A stretch of 64,000 nucleotides of DNA from Chitinophaga rhizophila. GTDB lineage: Bacteria; Bacteroidota; Bacteroidia; Chitinophagales; Chitinophagaceae. Position numbers and translations under genes: made by a program. The stretch spans positions 186,001 through 250,000 of the forward strand of contig NZ_JAICCF010000006.1 in the NCBI RefSeq assembly GCF_019492185.1. The letters run 5' to 3'. Positions 1-8,065 of this stretch are shown here, one piece after another. Every line of letters begins with the position of its first letter. The first letter of the stretch is position 1. The notes under the pieces are model-generated. The model saw nothing but the letters and a program-made list of their open reading frames with translations, was not told the origin of the DNA and did not search any database.

Positions 1-1
1 T

Positions 2-463
2 CTGCAACAGGGCTGGCAGATCAGTGTGAAGAATAAACCAGTGGTAACATTGGGCGCAGTCAGTACACAGAAGCTGAAACAGTTTGACATTAAGCAGCAG
101 GTATGGTTTGCCGACTTCAACTGGAATATTGTATTGGGATTACTACAAAAAAGCGATAACTTTTACAAAGAAATCCCAAAATTCCCTGCGGTTCGCCGTG
201 ACCTGGCCCTGGTGCTGGACAAACAGGTGAAATTTGCAGCGGTAGAAGCTGCCGCTAAGACAGTGAAGTCTTCGCTGCTGCAGGAACTGAATCTCTTCGA
301 CGTATTTGAGAGTGAGAAACTAGGTGCAAATAAGAAGTCTTATGCCGTTAGTTTCACCTTCCAGGATGCCCAAAAGACCCTTACTGATAAAGAAATTGAT
401 GCAGTAATGGATAAACTGGTCAAAGCGTTTGAAGGTCAATTACAAGCTGAAATCAGAAAATAG
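2..463 (+). CDS. pheT: Phenylalanine-tRNA ligase beta subunit, C-terminal part (5' end outside window)
   Basis: This is the last ~153 residues of the beta subunit of the cytoplasmic enzyme that charges tRNA-Phe. The frame is open from the first bases of the window, so the gene starts upstream. The visible part holds the end of the catalytic-like core and the ferredoxin-fold anticodon-binding domain (FDX-ACB). That domain is marked by the KFPAVRRDLALVLDK stretch, the LFDVFE segment and the ending SFTFQDAQKTLTDKEID. This order is standard for the C-terminus of PheT. An internal GTG at 26 is not a start. A hairpin with a T-run follows at 475-527. Confidence 0.93.
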   Translation: MQQGWQISVKNKPVVTLGAVSTQKLKQFDIKQQVWFADFNWNIVLGLLQKSDNFYKEIPKFPAVRRDLALVLDKQVKFAAVEAAAKTVKSSLLQELNLFDVFESEKLGANKKSYAVSFTFQDAQKTLTDKEIDAVMDKLVKAFEGQLQAEIRK

Positions 464-474
464 TCCGATACACG

Positions 475-527
475 CGGCAGCCGGATTTCGGGCGGACAAC
501 AACCGTTTGTAATCCGGCAGCCGTTTT
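475..527 (+). terminator. Rho-independent terminator after pheT
   Basis: A 13-bp stem with one mismatch (475-487 with 511-523) closes a 23-nt loop and is followed by TTTT. It sits 12 nt after the pheT stop codon and separates pheT from the coiled-coil/zapA pair. Confidence 0.65.
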
Positions 528-585
528 AAACAGAGAGCCTTTTCATTCATAAATTGTAATTCGTCATCTGTAATTCACAAGAGAT

Positions 586-897
586 TTGGCTTTAGAGCAA
601 TACATACAAAGGATTGATGATAAGCTTCACCTGTTGTTGAAAAAGCTCCAGCAGGTGCAGGCTGAAAATGTATTGTTAAAAGAGCAATTGCAGGAGCAGG
701 AAGATATACTGGCCGTCCAGCAGGAGACCATCGCCTCGCTGGAAAACAAGTTACACCTGACGAAAATGGCGGGTGCAACGGGGCAGGGATTACCGGCTGA
801 TGCAGCAGCTGATGAAGAATTTAGGAAGGAAATGCGTAATAAGATCAATGACTATATTAAAGAAATTGATCGTTGTATTGCACTATTAAACAGCTAG
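586..897 (+). CDS. Small coiled-coil protein upstream of zapA (ZapB-like in position)
   Basis: This 103-residue protein has a strongly predicted coiled coil over about residues 5-60 (heptad-like L/I/V spacing, rich in Q, E and K) and a short helical C-terminus. No catalytic motif is visible. The only usable start is TTG at 586, since the only in-frame ATG lies far inside; A-rich sequence (CAAGAGAT) precedes it. It ends 17 nt before zapA on the same strand, so the two are probably co-transcribed. Bacteroidota genomes often carry such a coiled-coil gene before zapA, and a role beside ZapA at the division ring is plausible. That role is inferred from position and fold only. Confidence 0.75.
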   Translation: MALEQYIQRIDDKLHLLLKKLQQVQAENVLLKEQLQEQEDILAVQQETIASLENKLHLTKMAGATGQGLPADAAADEEFRKEMRNKINDYIKEIDRCIALLNS

Positions 898-914
898 TAA
901 AAAACAATCCCAAC

Positions 915-1208
915 ATGGAACTGCTGATTCCCATTAATATCGTGGTGGCCGACAGGTCGTACCGCATTAAGATTAAACCGGAAGAGGAAGAGGAAGTACG
1001 CCGTACCATGAAGGAGGTGAACGAAAAGATCATAGAATTTAAGACTGCGTATGCAGGTAAAGACCTTCAGGATTATATTGCGATGGTCCTTATCATGTAC
1101 GCAACCCATCCCGTTACGAGTGGTGGTAAGATCCAGATCGGCCTGGCACCTTTCCTGGAAGAAAAGCTACAGCATCTCGAAGATTTGCTGGACAGCTCGC
1201 TGAAGTGA
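915..1208 (+). CDS. zapA: Cell division protein ZapA
   Basis: This ~97-residue protein has the ZapA family layout. An N-terminal beta-rich head (IPINIVVADRSYRIKIKPEEE) is followed by a long helix that would form the dimer coiled coil. ZapA binds FtsZ in the cytoplasm and bundles its filaments at the Z-ring. I chose ATG at 915 because it begins exactly where family members begin; the frame is open further upstream (873), but that part overlaps the preceding gene. The context is the coiled-coil partner upstream and a structured-RNA candidate and rny downstream. Confidence 0.88.
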   Translation: MELLIPINIVVADRSYRIKIKPEEEEEVRRTMKEVNEKIIEFKTAYAGKDLQDYIAMVLIMYATHPVTSGGKIQIGLAPFLEEKLQHLEDLLDSSLK

Positions 1209-1242
1209 ATTATAAATTCAGAACGTAGGAGTGAAGCATCAG

Positions 1243-1507
1243 AGGTTTATAGTTGAATGGCGAATCCCGGCGTGTGTTTACTGACCAATCACCATACAGG
1301 TACTGAAAGATATATACGTCTGTATAATTCAGATGGCAGTGTCTGACCAGAGATTGGTGAAGTGATGTAAATGGTGTGGCTGATGTAGGAGGAGCACATA
1401 TCTGGTGTAACTAATGGGAAGCGCTATTGTAAATGCAGTCGGTATGATACCGTAGGTACAGCTCGAGTAAGGGCGGTAAGGAAGCGCTGCAACAAACCTG
1501 ATTTTTT
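1243..1507 (+). ncRNA. Candidate structured RNA, possibly 6S RNA
   Basis: The ~600-nt gap between zapA and rny has no convincing ORF. A long-range closing stem is visible: 1243-1248 (AGGTTT) pairs with 1494-1499 (AAACCT), and after a 3-nt bulge 1252-1255 (GTTG) pairs with 1490-1493 (CAAC). A six-T run at 1502-1507 follows at once, like a terminator. Inside, ACCAATC near 1284 can pair with GATTGGT near 1353, and a short perfect hairpin (CGGTA/TACCG) lies at about 1440-1452. The 6S RNA gene is linked to zapA in many bacteria, which makes 6S the first guess, but 265 nt is longer than usual and I cannot confirm the family. Boundaries are approximate. Confidence 0.4.
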
Positions 1508-1725
1508 AACTCTTAGTTATTGATTCATAATTCTTAATTGTTGCCGTGTTGCACAAAATATTTTGAAAAAGTAGATTAGCAGATAGTAACGTATTAAAAT
1601 TAAGAGACCACATACTAACAAGATAATCAATACTTTATCCACTTATTGTATATAGGCTTTTCCTGTAAGTGCCCACACAACTGCATATCAACGTATCATC
1701 CCGTCGTTTCGGACATTCTTTTTTG

Positions 1726-1733
1726 TATTTTCG
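1726..1733 (+). promoter_or_regulatory. Possible -7 box for rny
   Basis: TATTTTCG differs from the Bacteroidota -7 consensus TAnnTTTG by one base and lies about 85 nt before the rny start. No clear -33 TTTG is seen at the usual 19-21 nt distance, so this is tentative. Confidence 0.3.
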
Positions 1734-1817
1734 CGAATCAAGTTCTCAACCCTTTACCTTTCCACGGAATGGGACGCGGCCAGGAATGCAACATAAATCA
1801 AGTATTAAAAAATTTGT

Positions 1818-3383
1818 ATGGAAGTTACTTTAATATCGACAATAGCTGCAGTAGTGGCATTGATCATTGGTATTTTGTTAGGTAAGGTGATATTTGCCAA
1901 AAACACACAGCATAAAATACAGGAGGCTGAATTACAGGCACAGAAAATAGTCGCTGAAGGACAACTTACCGCAGAGAATCTGAAGAAAGACAAACTGCTG
2001 GAAGCGAAAGAGAAGTTTATCCAGCTGAAGAGTGAGCATGAGAAAGAGGTATTACAACGTAACCAGAAATTAGCTGATGCAGAGAACCGCATCAAGCAGA
2101 AAGAGCAGTCGGTAACACAGAAAACTGAGAATCTCCAGAAGCAGATGCAGGAGAATGAAGCGATCAAGGAAAACCTGAATCGCCAGATGGAATTGGTTGC
2201 AGTAAAACGCACCGAGCTGGAAAAACACCAGGAGGAACACATCCGCCGCCTTGAAAAAGTGGCTGCCCTGACTGCTGAAGAAGCTCGTCACCAGTTGATT
2301 GAAAGCCTGAAAGAAGAAGCGCGTTCACAAGCGCTGGCACACATCCAGGAGATCATCGAGGATGCGAAACTGAAAGCGAACAAGGAAGCGAAGAAGATCA
2401 TTATACAGTCTATCCAGCGTACAGCTGCTGAGCAGACTATTGAAAATGCCATCACTGTATTCAACCTGGAGAGTGATGAGATTAAAGGCCAGATCATTGG
2501 TCGTGAAGGTCGTAACATCCGTGCAATTGAAGCAGCTACCGGTGTGGACCTGATTGTAGACGATACCCCTGAAGCAATTGTACTTTCTTCCTTTGATCCG
2601 TTACGTCGTGAAATAGCACGTCTGTCCCTGCAGCGTCTGGTACAGGATGGTCGTATCCACCCTGCACGTATTGAAGAAGTAGTAGAAAAAACCAAGAAAC
2701 AACTGGAAGAACAGGTGATGGATATCGGTGAAAGAACCGTTATTGAACTGGGCATTCATGGTCTGCACAAAGAGCTGATCCGCCTGGTAGGTAAGATGCG
2801 TTTCCGTTCTTCTTATGGTCAGAACCTGCTGATGCACTCTAAAGAAACCGCTAATCTTTGTGCTGTTATGGCAGCGGAACTAGGCCTGAACCCGAAATTA
2901 GCGAAACGTGCCGGTCTGCTACACGATATTGGTAAAGTACCTGATGAGGAAACTGAACTGAGCCATGCCCTGCTGGGTGCTAAGCTGGCTGAGAAATATG
3001 GCGAGCATGCTGCTGTCGTTAACGCTATCGGCGCTCACCACGACGAGATGGAAATGCAATATGTGATCTCTCCGATTGTACAGGCTTGTGACGCTATCAG
3101 CGGTGCGCGTCCGGGTGCGCGTCGTGAGATCATGCAGAGCTACCTGCAACGTATCAAAGACCTGGAAAACCTGGCACTTGCACATGATGGTGTAGAGAAG
3201 GCATATGCTATTCAGGCAGGCCGTGAACTGCGTGTAATTGTAGAAAGTGATAAAGTAACAGATAATGATGCTGACCGCCTGTCCTTCGAGATCGCTAATA
3301 AGATCCAGACAGAAATGCAGTATCCTGGTCAGATTAAAGTGACTGTGATCCGTGAAAAGCGCGCTGTAAACGTAGCCCGCTAA
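1818..3383 (+). CDS. rny: Ribonuclease Y
   Basis: This is a membrane-anchored endoribonuclease that starts mRNA decay. The 521-residue protein shows the full family order. A single N-terminal membrane helix spans about residues 3-25, and a long coiled coil about 28-205. A KH RNA-binding domain follows with the GREGRNIRAIE motif near 229, then an HD phosphohydrolase domain with LLHDIGK near 366 as the metal-binding His-Asp pair, and a conserved C-terminal region. Length matches family members (~510-520 residues). ATG at 1818 immediately precedes the membrane helix. The gene appears to be transcribed alone and ends at a strong terminator. Confidence 0.96.
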   Translation: MEVTLISTIAAVVALIIGILLGKVIFAKNTQHKIQEAELQAQKIVAEGQLTAENLKKDKLLEAKEKFIQLKSEHEKEVLQRNQKLADAENRIKQKEQSVTQKTENLQKQMQENEAIKENLNRQMELVAVKRTELEKHQEEHIRRLEKVAALTAEEARHQLIESLKEEARSQALAHIQEIIEDAKLKANKEAKKIIIQSIQRTAAEQTIENAITVFNLESDEIKGQIIGREGRNIRAIEAATGVDLIVDDTPEAIVLSSFDPLRREIARLSLQRLVQDGRIHPARIEEVVEKTKKQLEEQVMDIGERTVIELGIHGLHKELIRLVGKMRFRSSYGQNLLMHSKETANLCAVMAAELGLNPKLAKRAGLLHDIGKVPDEETELSHALLGAKLAEKYGEHAAVVNAIGAHHDEMEMQYVISPIVQACDAISGARPGARREIMQSYLQRIKDLENLALAHDGVEKAYAIQAGRELRVIVESDKVTDNDADRLSFEIANKIQTEMQYPGQIKVTVIREKRAVNVAR

Positions 3384-3410
3384 ACCGGCAACTGTAAAAC
3401 CTATTATAAG

Positions 3411-3443
3411 AGGCGTTCCTTAGACAGGGACGCCTTTTCTTTT
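3411..3443 (+). terminator. Rho-independent terminator after rny
   Basis: The stem is AGGCGT/ACGCCT extended by CC/GG, with a short loop, followed by a T-rich tail (TTTTCTTTTT). It begins 28 nt after the rny stop. Confidence 0.85.
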
Positions 3444-3548
3444 TATACCATTCACCCTATCAGCACTGGCATAAACGGCATTCATTTATTACATTTAACG
3501 TAACACGTCACCTGGCTGCTCCCGGCAGCCCTAAAACCGTTCTGAAAA

Positions 3549-4154
3549 ATGAAAAGATTCCTTCTCCTGGCTGCCCTCCTCGTTGGCAGCAATTTCACGT
3601 TTGCGCAGCAAAAATCACTCTTTAATGGTAAAAACCTGGATGGCTGGAAAGTGTATGGAACTGAGAAATGGTATGTCGAAAACGGGACGCTTGTCTGCGA
3701 AAGCGGTCCTGACAAAGAATACGGCTACCTGGCCACCGACCAGTCATTCAAAGACTTTGAACTGACGGTTACCTTTAAACAGGAAGCCGATGGCAACAGC
3801 GGCGTATTCTTCCACTCTTCAATTGAAGGAACCAAGATCACCGGCTGGCAGGCAGAAGTAGCGCCTGCGGGTAGCCATACCGGCGGCATCTATGAATCTT
3901 ACGGCCGTGGATGGCTGATAAAGCCGGCTCCCGAAAAAGAGCAATACCTGAAACAAGGCGACTGGAACACCATGAAAGTGATTGTAAAGGGCGATAACGT
4001 GACCACTATCCTGAACGGCCACGAGATGATCACCCTGAAAGATGACAAGATAGGGGCTGCTACCGGACAGATAGCGCTGCAGATACACTCCGGCGGAGGC
4101 ATCAAGGTAAGGTGGAAAGAGATATCGGTAAAAGAACTGGGTACCAAAAATTAA
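3549..4154 (+). CDS. Secreted single-domain DUF1080 protein (3-keto-glycoside hydrolase family)
   Basis: The 201-residue protein has a signal peptide (about 1-19, ending FTFAQQ) and one DUF1080 domain (PF06439) filling the rest. The domain is a concanavalin-like beta sandwich, marked by SLFNGKNLDGWK at the start, DFELTVTFK, the NSGVFFHS motif, a GGIYE segment and a final VRWKEISVKEL. Members of this family cleave 3-keto-glycosides outside the cytoplasm. The gene lies alone between rny and scpB and converges on scpB, sharing a bidirectional terminator. Its substrate cannot be read from the sequence. Two other loci in the window carry DUF1080 domains (13692 and 43030). Confidence 0.85.
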   Translation: MKRFLLLAALLVGSNFTFAQQKSLFNGKNLDGWKVYGTEKWYVENGTLVCESGPDKEYGYLATDQSFKDFELTVTFKQEADGNSGVFFHSSIEGTKITGWQAEVAPAGSHTGGIYESYGRGWLIKPAPEKEQYLKQGDWNTMKVIVKGDNVTTILNGHEMITLKDDKIGAATGQIALQIHSGGGIKVRWKEISVKELGTKN

Positions 4155-4234
4155 GCAGCAGGAGTTACCGCCAGAGGGCACGTAGCGGAATAGCCTGGTA
4201 TACTGGACAAAGGTGATTCTCCGGCTGCTACCAA

Positions 4235-4279
4235 TAAAAAAGCCGGCTGATCCATTCAATAGGATCAGCCGGCTTTTTG
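4235..4279. terminator. Bidirectional terminator between the DUF1080 gene and scpB
   Basis: A perfect 13-bp stem (4241-4253 with 4262-4274) and an 8-nt loop are flanked by A5-6 on the left and T5 on the right. It can therefore stop transcription from both converging genes. Confidence 0.9.
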
Positions 4280-4282
4280 TAC

Positions 4283-5842
4283 TTATTTCCTTCTATTATT
4301 GTCGTCATCATCTTCCTCATCGTCGTCGAAGCCGTCTTCGTCATTGAAATCGTCATCCAGGTTGAAGTCTTCGTCTTTGATATCGTCGTCGCCGGGTTCT
4401 TCGTCGTCTTTGTCTCTGTTGTTAGCTTTACGGTTGTTGTCACCGTCTGGCTCGTCATCGGAGCCGTCGTTATCGTCGTTTCCGTCATTGTCTTCATCAT
4501 CTTCCAGCCTGCTGTCTTCGTCATCCAGGTCCTCGTCGTCGGCGTCGTCTTCATCGTCCTCATCGTCATCCTCTTCATCTTCTTCGCTATCGGCGTCGTC
4601 TTCCAGCTCATCGTCTTCGTCATCTAAATCCTCGTCCTCACCGTCTTCTTCGTCGTCCTCATCGTCATCATCTTCATCCTCTTCACCGTCGTCGTGGTCC
4701 TCGAGCTCTTCGTCTTCCCCGTCTAAATCCTCGTCCTCATCATCTTCTTCTTCGTCCTCATCGTCATCCCCCTTGGGGCCCAGGTCAGCGGCTGACTCCA
4801 TAAATGCAGCCAGTTCTTCGTCTGTGGCATAAGTAACAGATTCGTCTGCTTCCTGTTCATCCGGAGTCAGGGAAGGCGTGCCGAAGGTAGTATCCTCCTC
4901 TTCGGCCAGGGCTTCGTCCATGGTTGGAGCAGGGCGCTCATTATTTCCAGCATCATCAGTGGAGGCTGCTGACGTATCGGAAGTATTGTCTGAAGTTGGT
5001 GATGGTGAAGTATCATCAGGAGAACCGGCCTCCTGATTATCGTCCTGCACAGGTATTTCTTCATCGCCGAAAGGGAGGAAGAGTTTGGCCTGCATATCAG
5101 CAGGTTTACCGTCTTTGTTATTGGCAGCGGGGCCTGGCTGGCCGGCGTTACCTGCAGAAGAAGACTGCGGATCTTCATTGGCCGGAGTGTCCTGTTCTAC
5201 GAGTTCGCCGGTTTCTGACACGACCATATTGTGGCCATCTTCGTCTGTTTCGGCATCATTTTGCAGTCCGATAAGGGTTGGCTGGATGGATTCGTCATCG
5301 AACACCTCTTTCAGTTTAGGCAGATCTTTGGGTGAGTTGAGGCCAAAGTAGTCCATAAAGGCTTTGGAGGTAGCGTATAGGAGCGGTTTACCAGGCAGGT
5401 TCTCACTACGTCCGGTGATAACGATCAGTTCTTTTTCCAGGAGCTTCTGGATGGAATAATCGGTACTTACGCCGCGGATGTGTTCAATTTCACCTTTGGA
5501 GATTGGCTGTTTATAGGCTACGATTGCCAGTGTTTCGAGGGCGGCAGTAGAGAGGCGTTTCAGGAATTTATCGCCATTCAGCTGAGCGACGGTCTGGTAG
5601 TATTCCTTTTTAGTAAGGAACTGGTAGCCACCGCCACTTTCTTTTACCTCAAAAGCATAAAATTCGGTGCTGTATTTCTCTTTGATAGCCTCGAGGGAGG
5701 CCTCTACCTGTTCTAGTGTAGCGCGGTCTTCAAGGAAGGCCAGGGCGTTGTTGAGCAGGTCGAGTATATCGAGCAGTGGCAGGGGCCTGTCTGCGGCGAA
5801 TATCAACGATTCTATATGCGGTATGATCTGTGAAATTTCCAT
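4283..5842 (-). CDS. scpB: Segregation and condensation protein ScpB with a long acidic repeat tail
   Basis: Residues 1 to about 190 are a standard ScpB: tandem winged-helix domains with LIFAADRPL, the RLSTAALETLAIVAYKQPI motif and GKPLLYATSKAFMDYFGL. ScpB binds ScpA on the SMC condensin complex. Family proteins usually end near 180-250 residues, but this one continues to 519. Residues ~195-350 are disordered and rich in S, T, P, D and E. From ~353 the tail is almost pure Asp/Glu until the basic end NNRRK. Within it a 33-residue unit beginning DEDLD recurs about 2.5 times, matching a 99-bp period in the DNA (CTAAATCCTCGTCCTCA at 4624 and again at 4723). The tail is in frame without stops, so it is probably translated. 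Confidence 0.92.
   Translation of the reverse strand: MEISQIIPHIESLIFAADRPLPLLDILDLLNNALAFLEDRATLEQVEASLEAIKEKYSTEFYAFEVKESGGGYQFLTKKEYYQTVAQLNGDKFLKRLSTAALETLAIVAYKQPISKGEIEHIRGVSTDYSIQKLLEKELIVITGRSENLPGKPLLYATSKAFMDYFGLNSPKDLPKLKEVFDDESIQPTLIGLQNDAETDEDGHNMVVSETGELVEQDTPANEDPQSSSAGNAGQPGPAANNKDGKPADMQAKLFLPFGDEEIPVQDDNQEAGSPDDTSPSPTSDNTSDTSAASTDDAGNNERPAPTMDEALAEEEDTTFGTPSLTPDEQEADESVTYATDEELAAFMESAADLGPKGDDDEDEEEDDEDEDLDGEDEELEDHDDGEEDEDDDDEDDEEDGEDEDLDDEDDELEDDADSEEDEEDDDEDDEDDADDEDLDDEDSRLEDDEDNDGNDDNDGSDDEPDGDNNRKANNRDKDDEEPGDDDIKDEDFNLDDDFNDEDGFDDDEEDDDDNNRRK
4299..4790. repeat. Trinucleotide-rich low-complexity tract with 99-bp period (inside scpB)
   Basis: The plus strand is a run of TCG/TCA/TCT/TCC triplets encoding Asp/Glu on the minus strand. 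At a higher level a 99-bp unit repeats about 2.5 times. Open frames on the plus strand here (poly-Ser, poly-Val) are by-products of the triplet repeat. Confidence 0.85.
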
Positions 5843-5910
5843 GGTGCGGTGTTCAGTGTCCGGTATCCGGTGCAGAAAAGGCGGAAGCCTTTACCACGCC
5901 TGCAAAACAA

Positions 5911-5946
5911 AAGAGTCAAAGGCCGAAAATACAGCCTTTGACTCTT
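5911..5946 (-). terminator. Rho-independent terminator after atpG
   Basis: A perfect 13-bp stem (5911-5923 with 5934-5946) and a 10-nt loop are followed on the minus strand by a U-rich stretch (TTGTTTTG). It lies between atpG and scpB, so scpB needs its own promoter. Confidence 0.85.
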
Positions 5947-6000
5947 ATGGTGAAATCAAAATCTTTCGATGTCAATTCAATGTGTATAAGTTGCTTAAGA

Positions 6001-6894
6001 TCAACCTTCCAGTGCTGCAGCACCACTCACGATCTCTGTCAGCTCGGTAGTAATAGCCGCCTGACGTGCACGGTTATAAGAGATCTTATAAGAACGAAGC
6101 AGTTCGTTAGCGTTTTCAGTAGCCTTATCCATAGCGGTCATACGTGCACCATGCTCGGAAGCGTTGGCATCCAGCATAGCTTTATACAGCTGTGTGTTAA
6201 GGATTTTAGGCATCAGTTCAGCAATCAGGGCTTTCTTTTCAGGCTCGAAGATAAAGTCTGCGCGGCTGGTGTTAGCTGCCTGTGCGTCAGTCTCTTCCAC
6301 ACGTGCTACCGGCAGGAACTGTTCAGCCACATAACGTTGAGTAGCAGCATTTTTGAACTCGCTGTAGATGATTTCAACGGCGTCATAGTCACCATTTACG
6401 AAACCTTCCATTGCGAAAGCGGCGGCCTGTTTTACGTGTTCAAAGTCCAGGTGAGAGAACAGCTGCCAGAAGGTGTCGTTCAGTCTGTAACCATTCTTTG
6501 CAAAATGCTCATACCCTTTTTTACCGATAGGCAGTATTTCAACGTGGCCTTTGGCGAATTGCTCCTCGTATTTCTCGCGGATCACCAGCTTAGCCATTTT
6601 GATCAGGTTTGAGTTGTAAGCGCCACATAATCCTCTGTCAGATGTAATCACTATCAACAGTACCTTTTCAACAGGACGCTGAGCGGCCAGGGCCAGATCA
6701 ATGCTTCCTTCACTGTTGGAAACGATGTTCTGCAACATTTCCTGCAGTTTCAGTGCGTAAGGACGCATCAGCAAGATAGCATCCTGTGCACGACGCAGCT
6801 TGGCAGCACTTACCATTTTCATGGCTTTGGTGATCTGCAGGTTAGACTGTGTTGACTTTATACGGTTGCGTACTTCTTTAAGCTGACCGGACAT
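6001..6894 (-). CDS. atpG: F1Fo ATP synthase gamma subunit
   Basis: This is the central rotor shaft of F1 that couples proton flow to ATP synthesis at the inner membrane. The 297-residue protein starts with the hallmark N-terminal helix (EVRNRIKSTQSNLQITKAMKMVSAAKLRRAQ region), has SDRGLCGAYNSNLIK in the Rossmann-like part, and ends with the conserved C-terminal helix (NRARQAAITTELTEIVSGAAAL). Length and ends are normal. atpA is not adjacent: the gene upstream on this strand is a WG-repeat protein. atpG therefore seems to be transcribed alone, from the -7 box at 6960-6967 to the terminator at 5911-5946. Confidence 0.96.
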   Translation of the reverse strand: MSGQLKEVRNRIKSTQSNLQITKAMKMVSAAKLRRAQDAILLMRPYALKLQEMLQNIVSNSEGSIDLALAAQRPVEKVLLIVITSDRGLCGAYNSNLIKMAKLVIREKYEEQFAKGHVEILPIGKKGYEHFAKNGYRLNDTFWQLFSHLDFEHVKQAAAFAMEGFVNGDYDAVEIIYSEFKNAATQRYVAEQFLPVARVEETDAQAANTSRADFIFEPEKKALIAELMPKILNTQLYKAMLDANASEHGARMTAMDKATENANELLRSYKISYNRARQAAITTELTEIVSGAAALEG

Positions 6895-6959
6895 AATGTT
6901 ATATGTATTACTTTATTTTGAATGTAAATTAGACCCGTTGGGGCTTTTCAATTTGGCTG

Positions 6960-6967
6960 CAAAGGTA
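6960..6967 (-). promoter_or_regulatory. Bacteroidota -7 promoter box for atpG
   Basis: On the minus strand this reads TACCTTTG, a perfect match to TAnnTTTG, about 65 nt before the atpG start codon. A -33 TTTG at the ideal distance is not clear. Confidence 0.55.
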
Positions 6968-7039
6968 ATAAAAAACAAGTCTAATACCGCATGATGATGC
7001 GATAGTTTAGTTTTTTTTGGCAGGTAGGGGGTTAGTTAC

Positions 7040-7933
7040 TTATTGCGCCATTTCGGCCCAGGTCTCGTTGCCATCCTTATCTACATAACCTACCCGTCCG
7101 TTTAGTCTGATCATGCCCTTACCGTTGGTATAAGTGTAGGCTTTATCGTATTTCTGTGGAATAACAACTTCGTTCCGCTTGTTAATGAAGCCATAACGTT
7201 TTTCAGTAGCAACTGCCACCATGCCTTCATTGAAGTTACCTACCCAATCATATATCAGTGGAATAACGAGATCGCCTTTCTGGTTGATAAAGCCAAACTT
7301 CTTGTCCTGCCTTACCCAGGCCATTCCATCGCGAAAAGGGCCTACCTTCTCATAGGGGGTCATAATGACCTTACCTTTAACCAGGTCAGCGCGACCGCAC
7401 TTACCATCAATATATACCAGCATGGTACCATTAGTAACATAACCCAGGCGCTCGAATGCAGGCTTCAATATTATTTTACCGCGAGGGTCCATTACACCGT
7501 ATTTGCCGGCTGACAGTACTGAGATGTAGCCATCGCGTATACCTTTAACATCATCATATCTGGGGGATACCAGTTCTTTTCCCTGGTGATCCAGCATGCC
7601 GGTACGACCATTGAGCTTCACCATATGGTAGCGGCCTTCCCTTACCCAGGCAGAGTCGTACTTCAGTGAAGACGTTTTTCCGTTGGGCAACAGGTAACCT
7701 GACTTATTGCCTTTCCTGACGATGGCCAGTCCGTCCTGAAACGGGCCGATAGCATCGTAAACAGGTGCAGCTACCACGTTACCGGAGGTATCATTAAAGC
7801 CATATTTGCCTGCTTTCTCAATTCTTACAAGTGAAAGGGTATCTTTTCCGGCCAGGGCGGCGGAGGTCAATGCCTGTGCATTTCCGGCAATAGCAGCAAC
7901 TAACAGGCACACGAGGATAGGACACTTTTTCAT
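7040..7933 (-). CDS. Secreted WG-repeat protein
   Basis: A signal peptide (about residues 1-21, ending GNAQA) precedes a chain of WG repeats to the end of the 297-residue protein. Each repeat is roughly 23-25 residues with a YGFI/YGVMD/SGYL type turn, such as KYGFNDTSGN, KYGVMDPRGK, KFGFINQKGD, RYGFINKRNE and RVGYVDKDGN. WG repeats form beta-propeller-like or extended beta folds and are thought to bind other molecules; no enzymatic motif is visible. It lies between the DJ-1/PfpI gene and atpG on the same strand, with no obvious functional tie to either. Function unknown. Confidence 0.82.
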   Translation of the reverse strand: MKKCPILVCLLVAAIAGNAQALTSAALAGKDTLSLVRIEKAGKYGFNDTSGNVVAAPVYDAIGPFQDGLAIVRKGNKSGYLLPNGKTSSLKYDSAWVREGRYHMVKLNGRTGMLDHQGKELVSPRYDDVKGIRDGYISVLSAGKYGVMDPRGKIILKPAFERLGYVTNGTMLVYIDGKCGRADLVKGKVIMTPYEKVGPFRDGMAWVRQDKKFGFINQKGDLVIPLIYDWVGNFNEGMVAVATEKRYGFINKRNEVVIPQKYDKAYTYTNGKGMIRLNGRVGYVDKDGNETWAEMAQ

Positions 7934-8065
7934 AGGTAGCTGGTTATGCTACCAAAAATAAAAAAAATGAGGCACTTTTATATAATAAATATATAAATAC
8001 CTCATTCGTATGTATCTATTAACTATGATTATCAGCCCGTTTGGTATGTATACGACGGGCGATGT

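Noticed and set aside
4277..4832. Long plus-strand open frames encoding poly-Ser or Val/Ile-rich proteins opposite the scpB tail
   Set aside because: They are by-products of the triplet repeat that encodes the Asp/Glu tail on the other strand; their composition is single-residue or hydrophobic low complexity.
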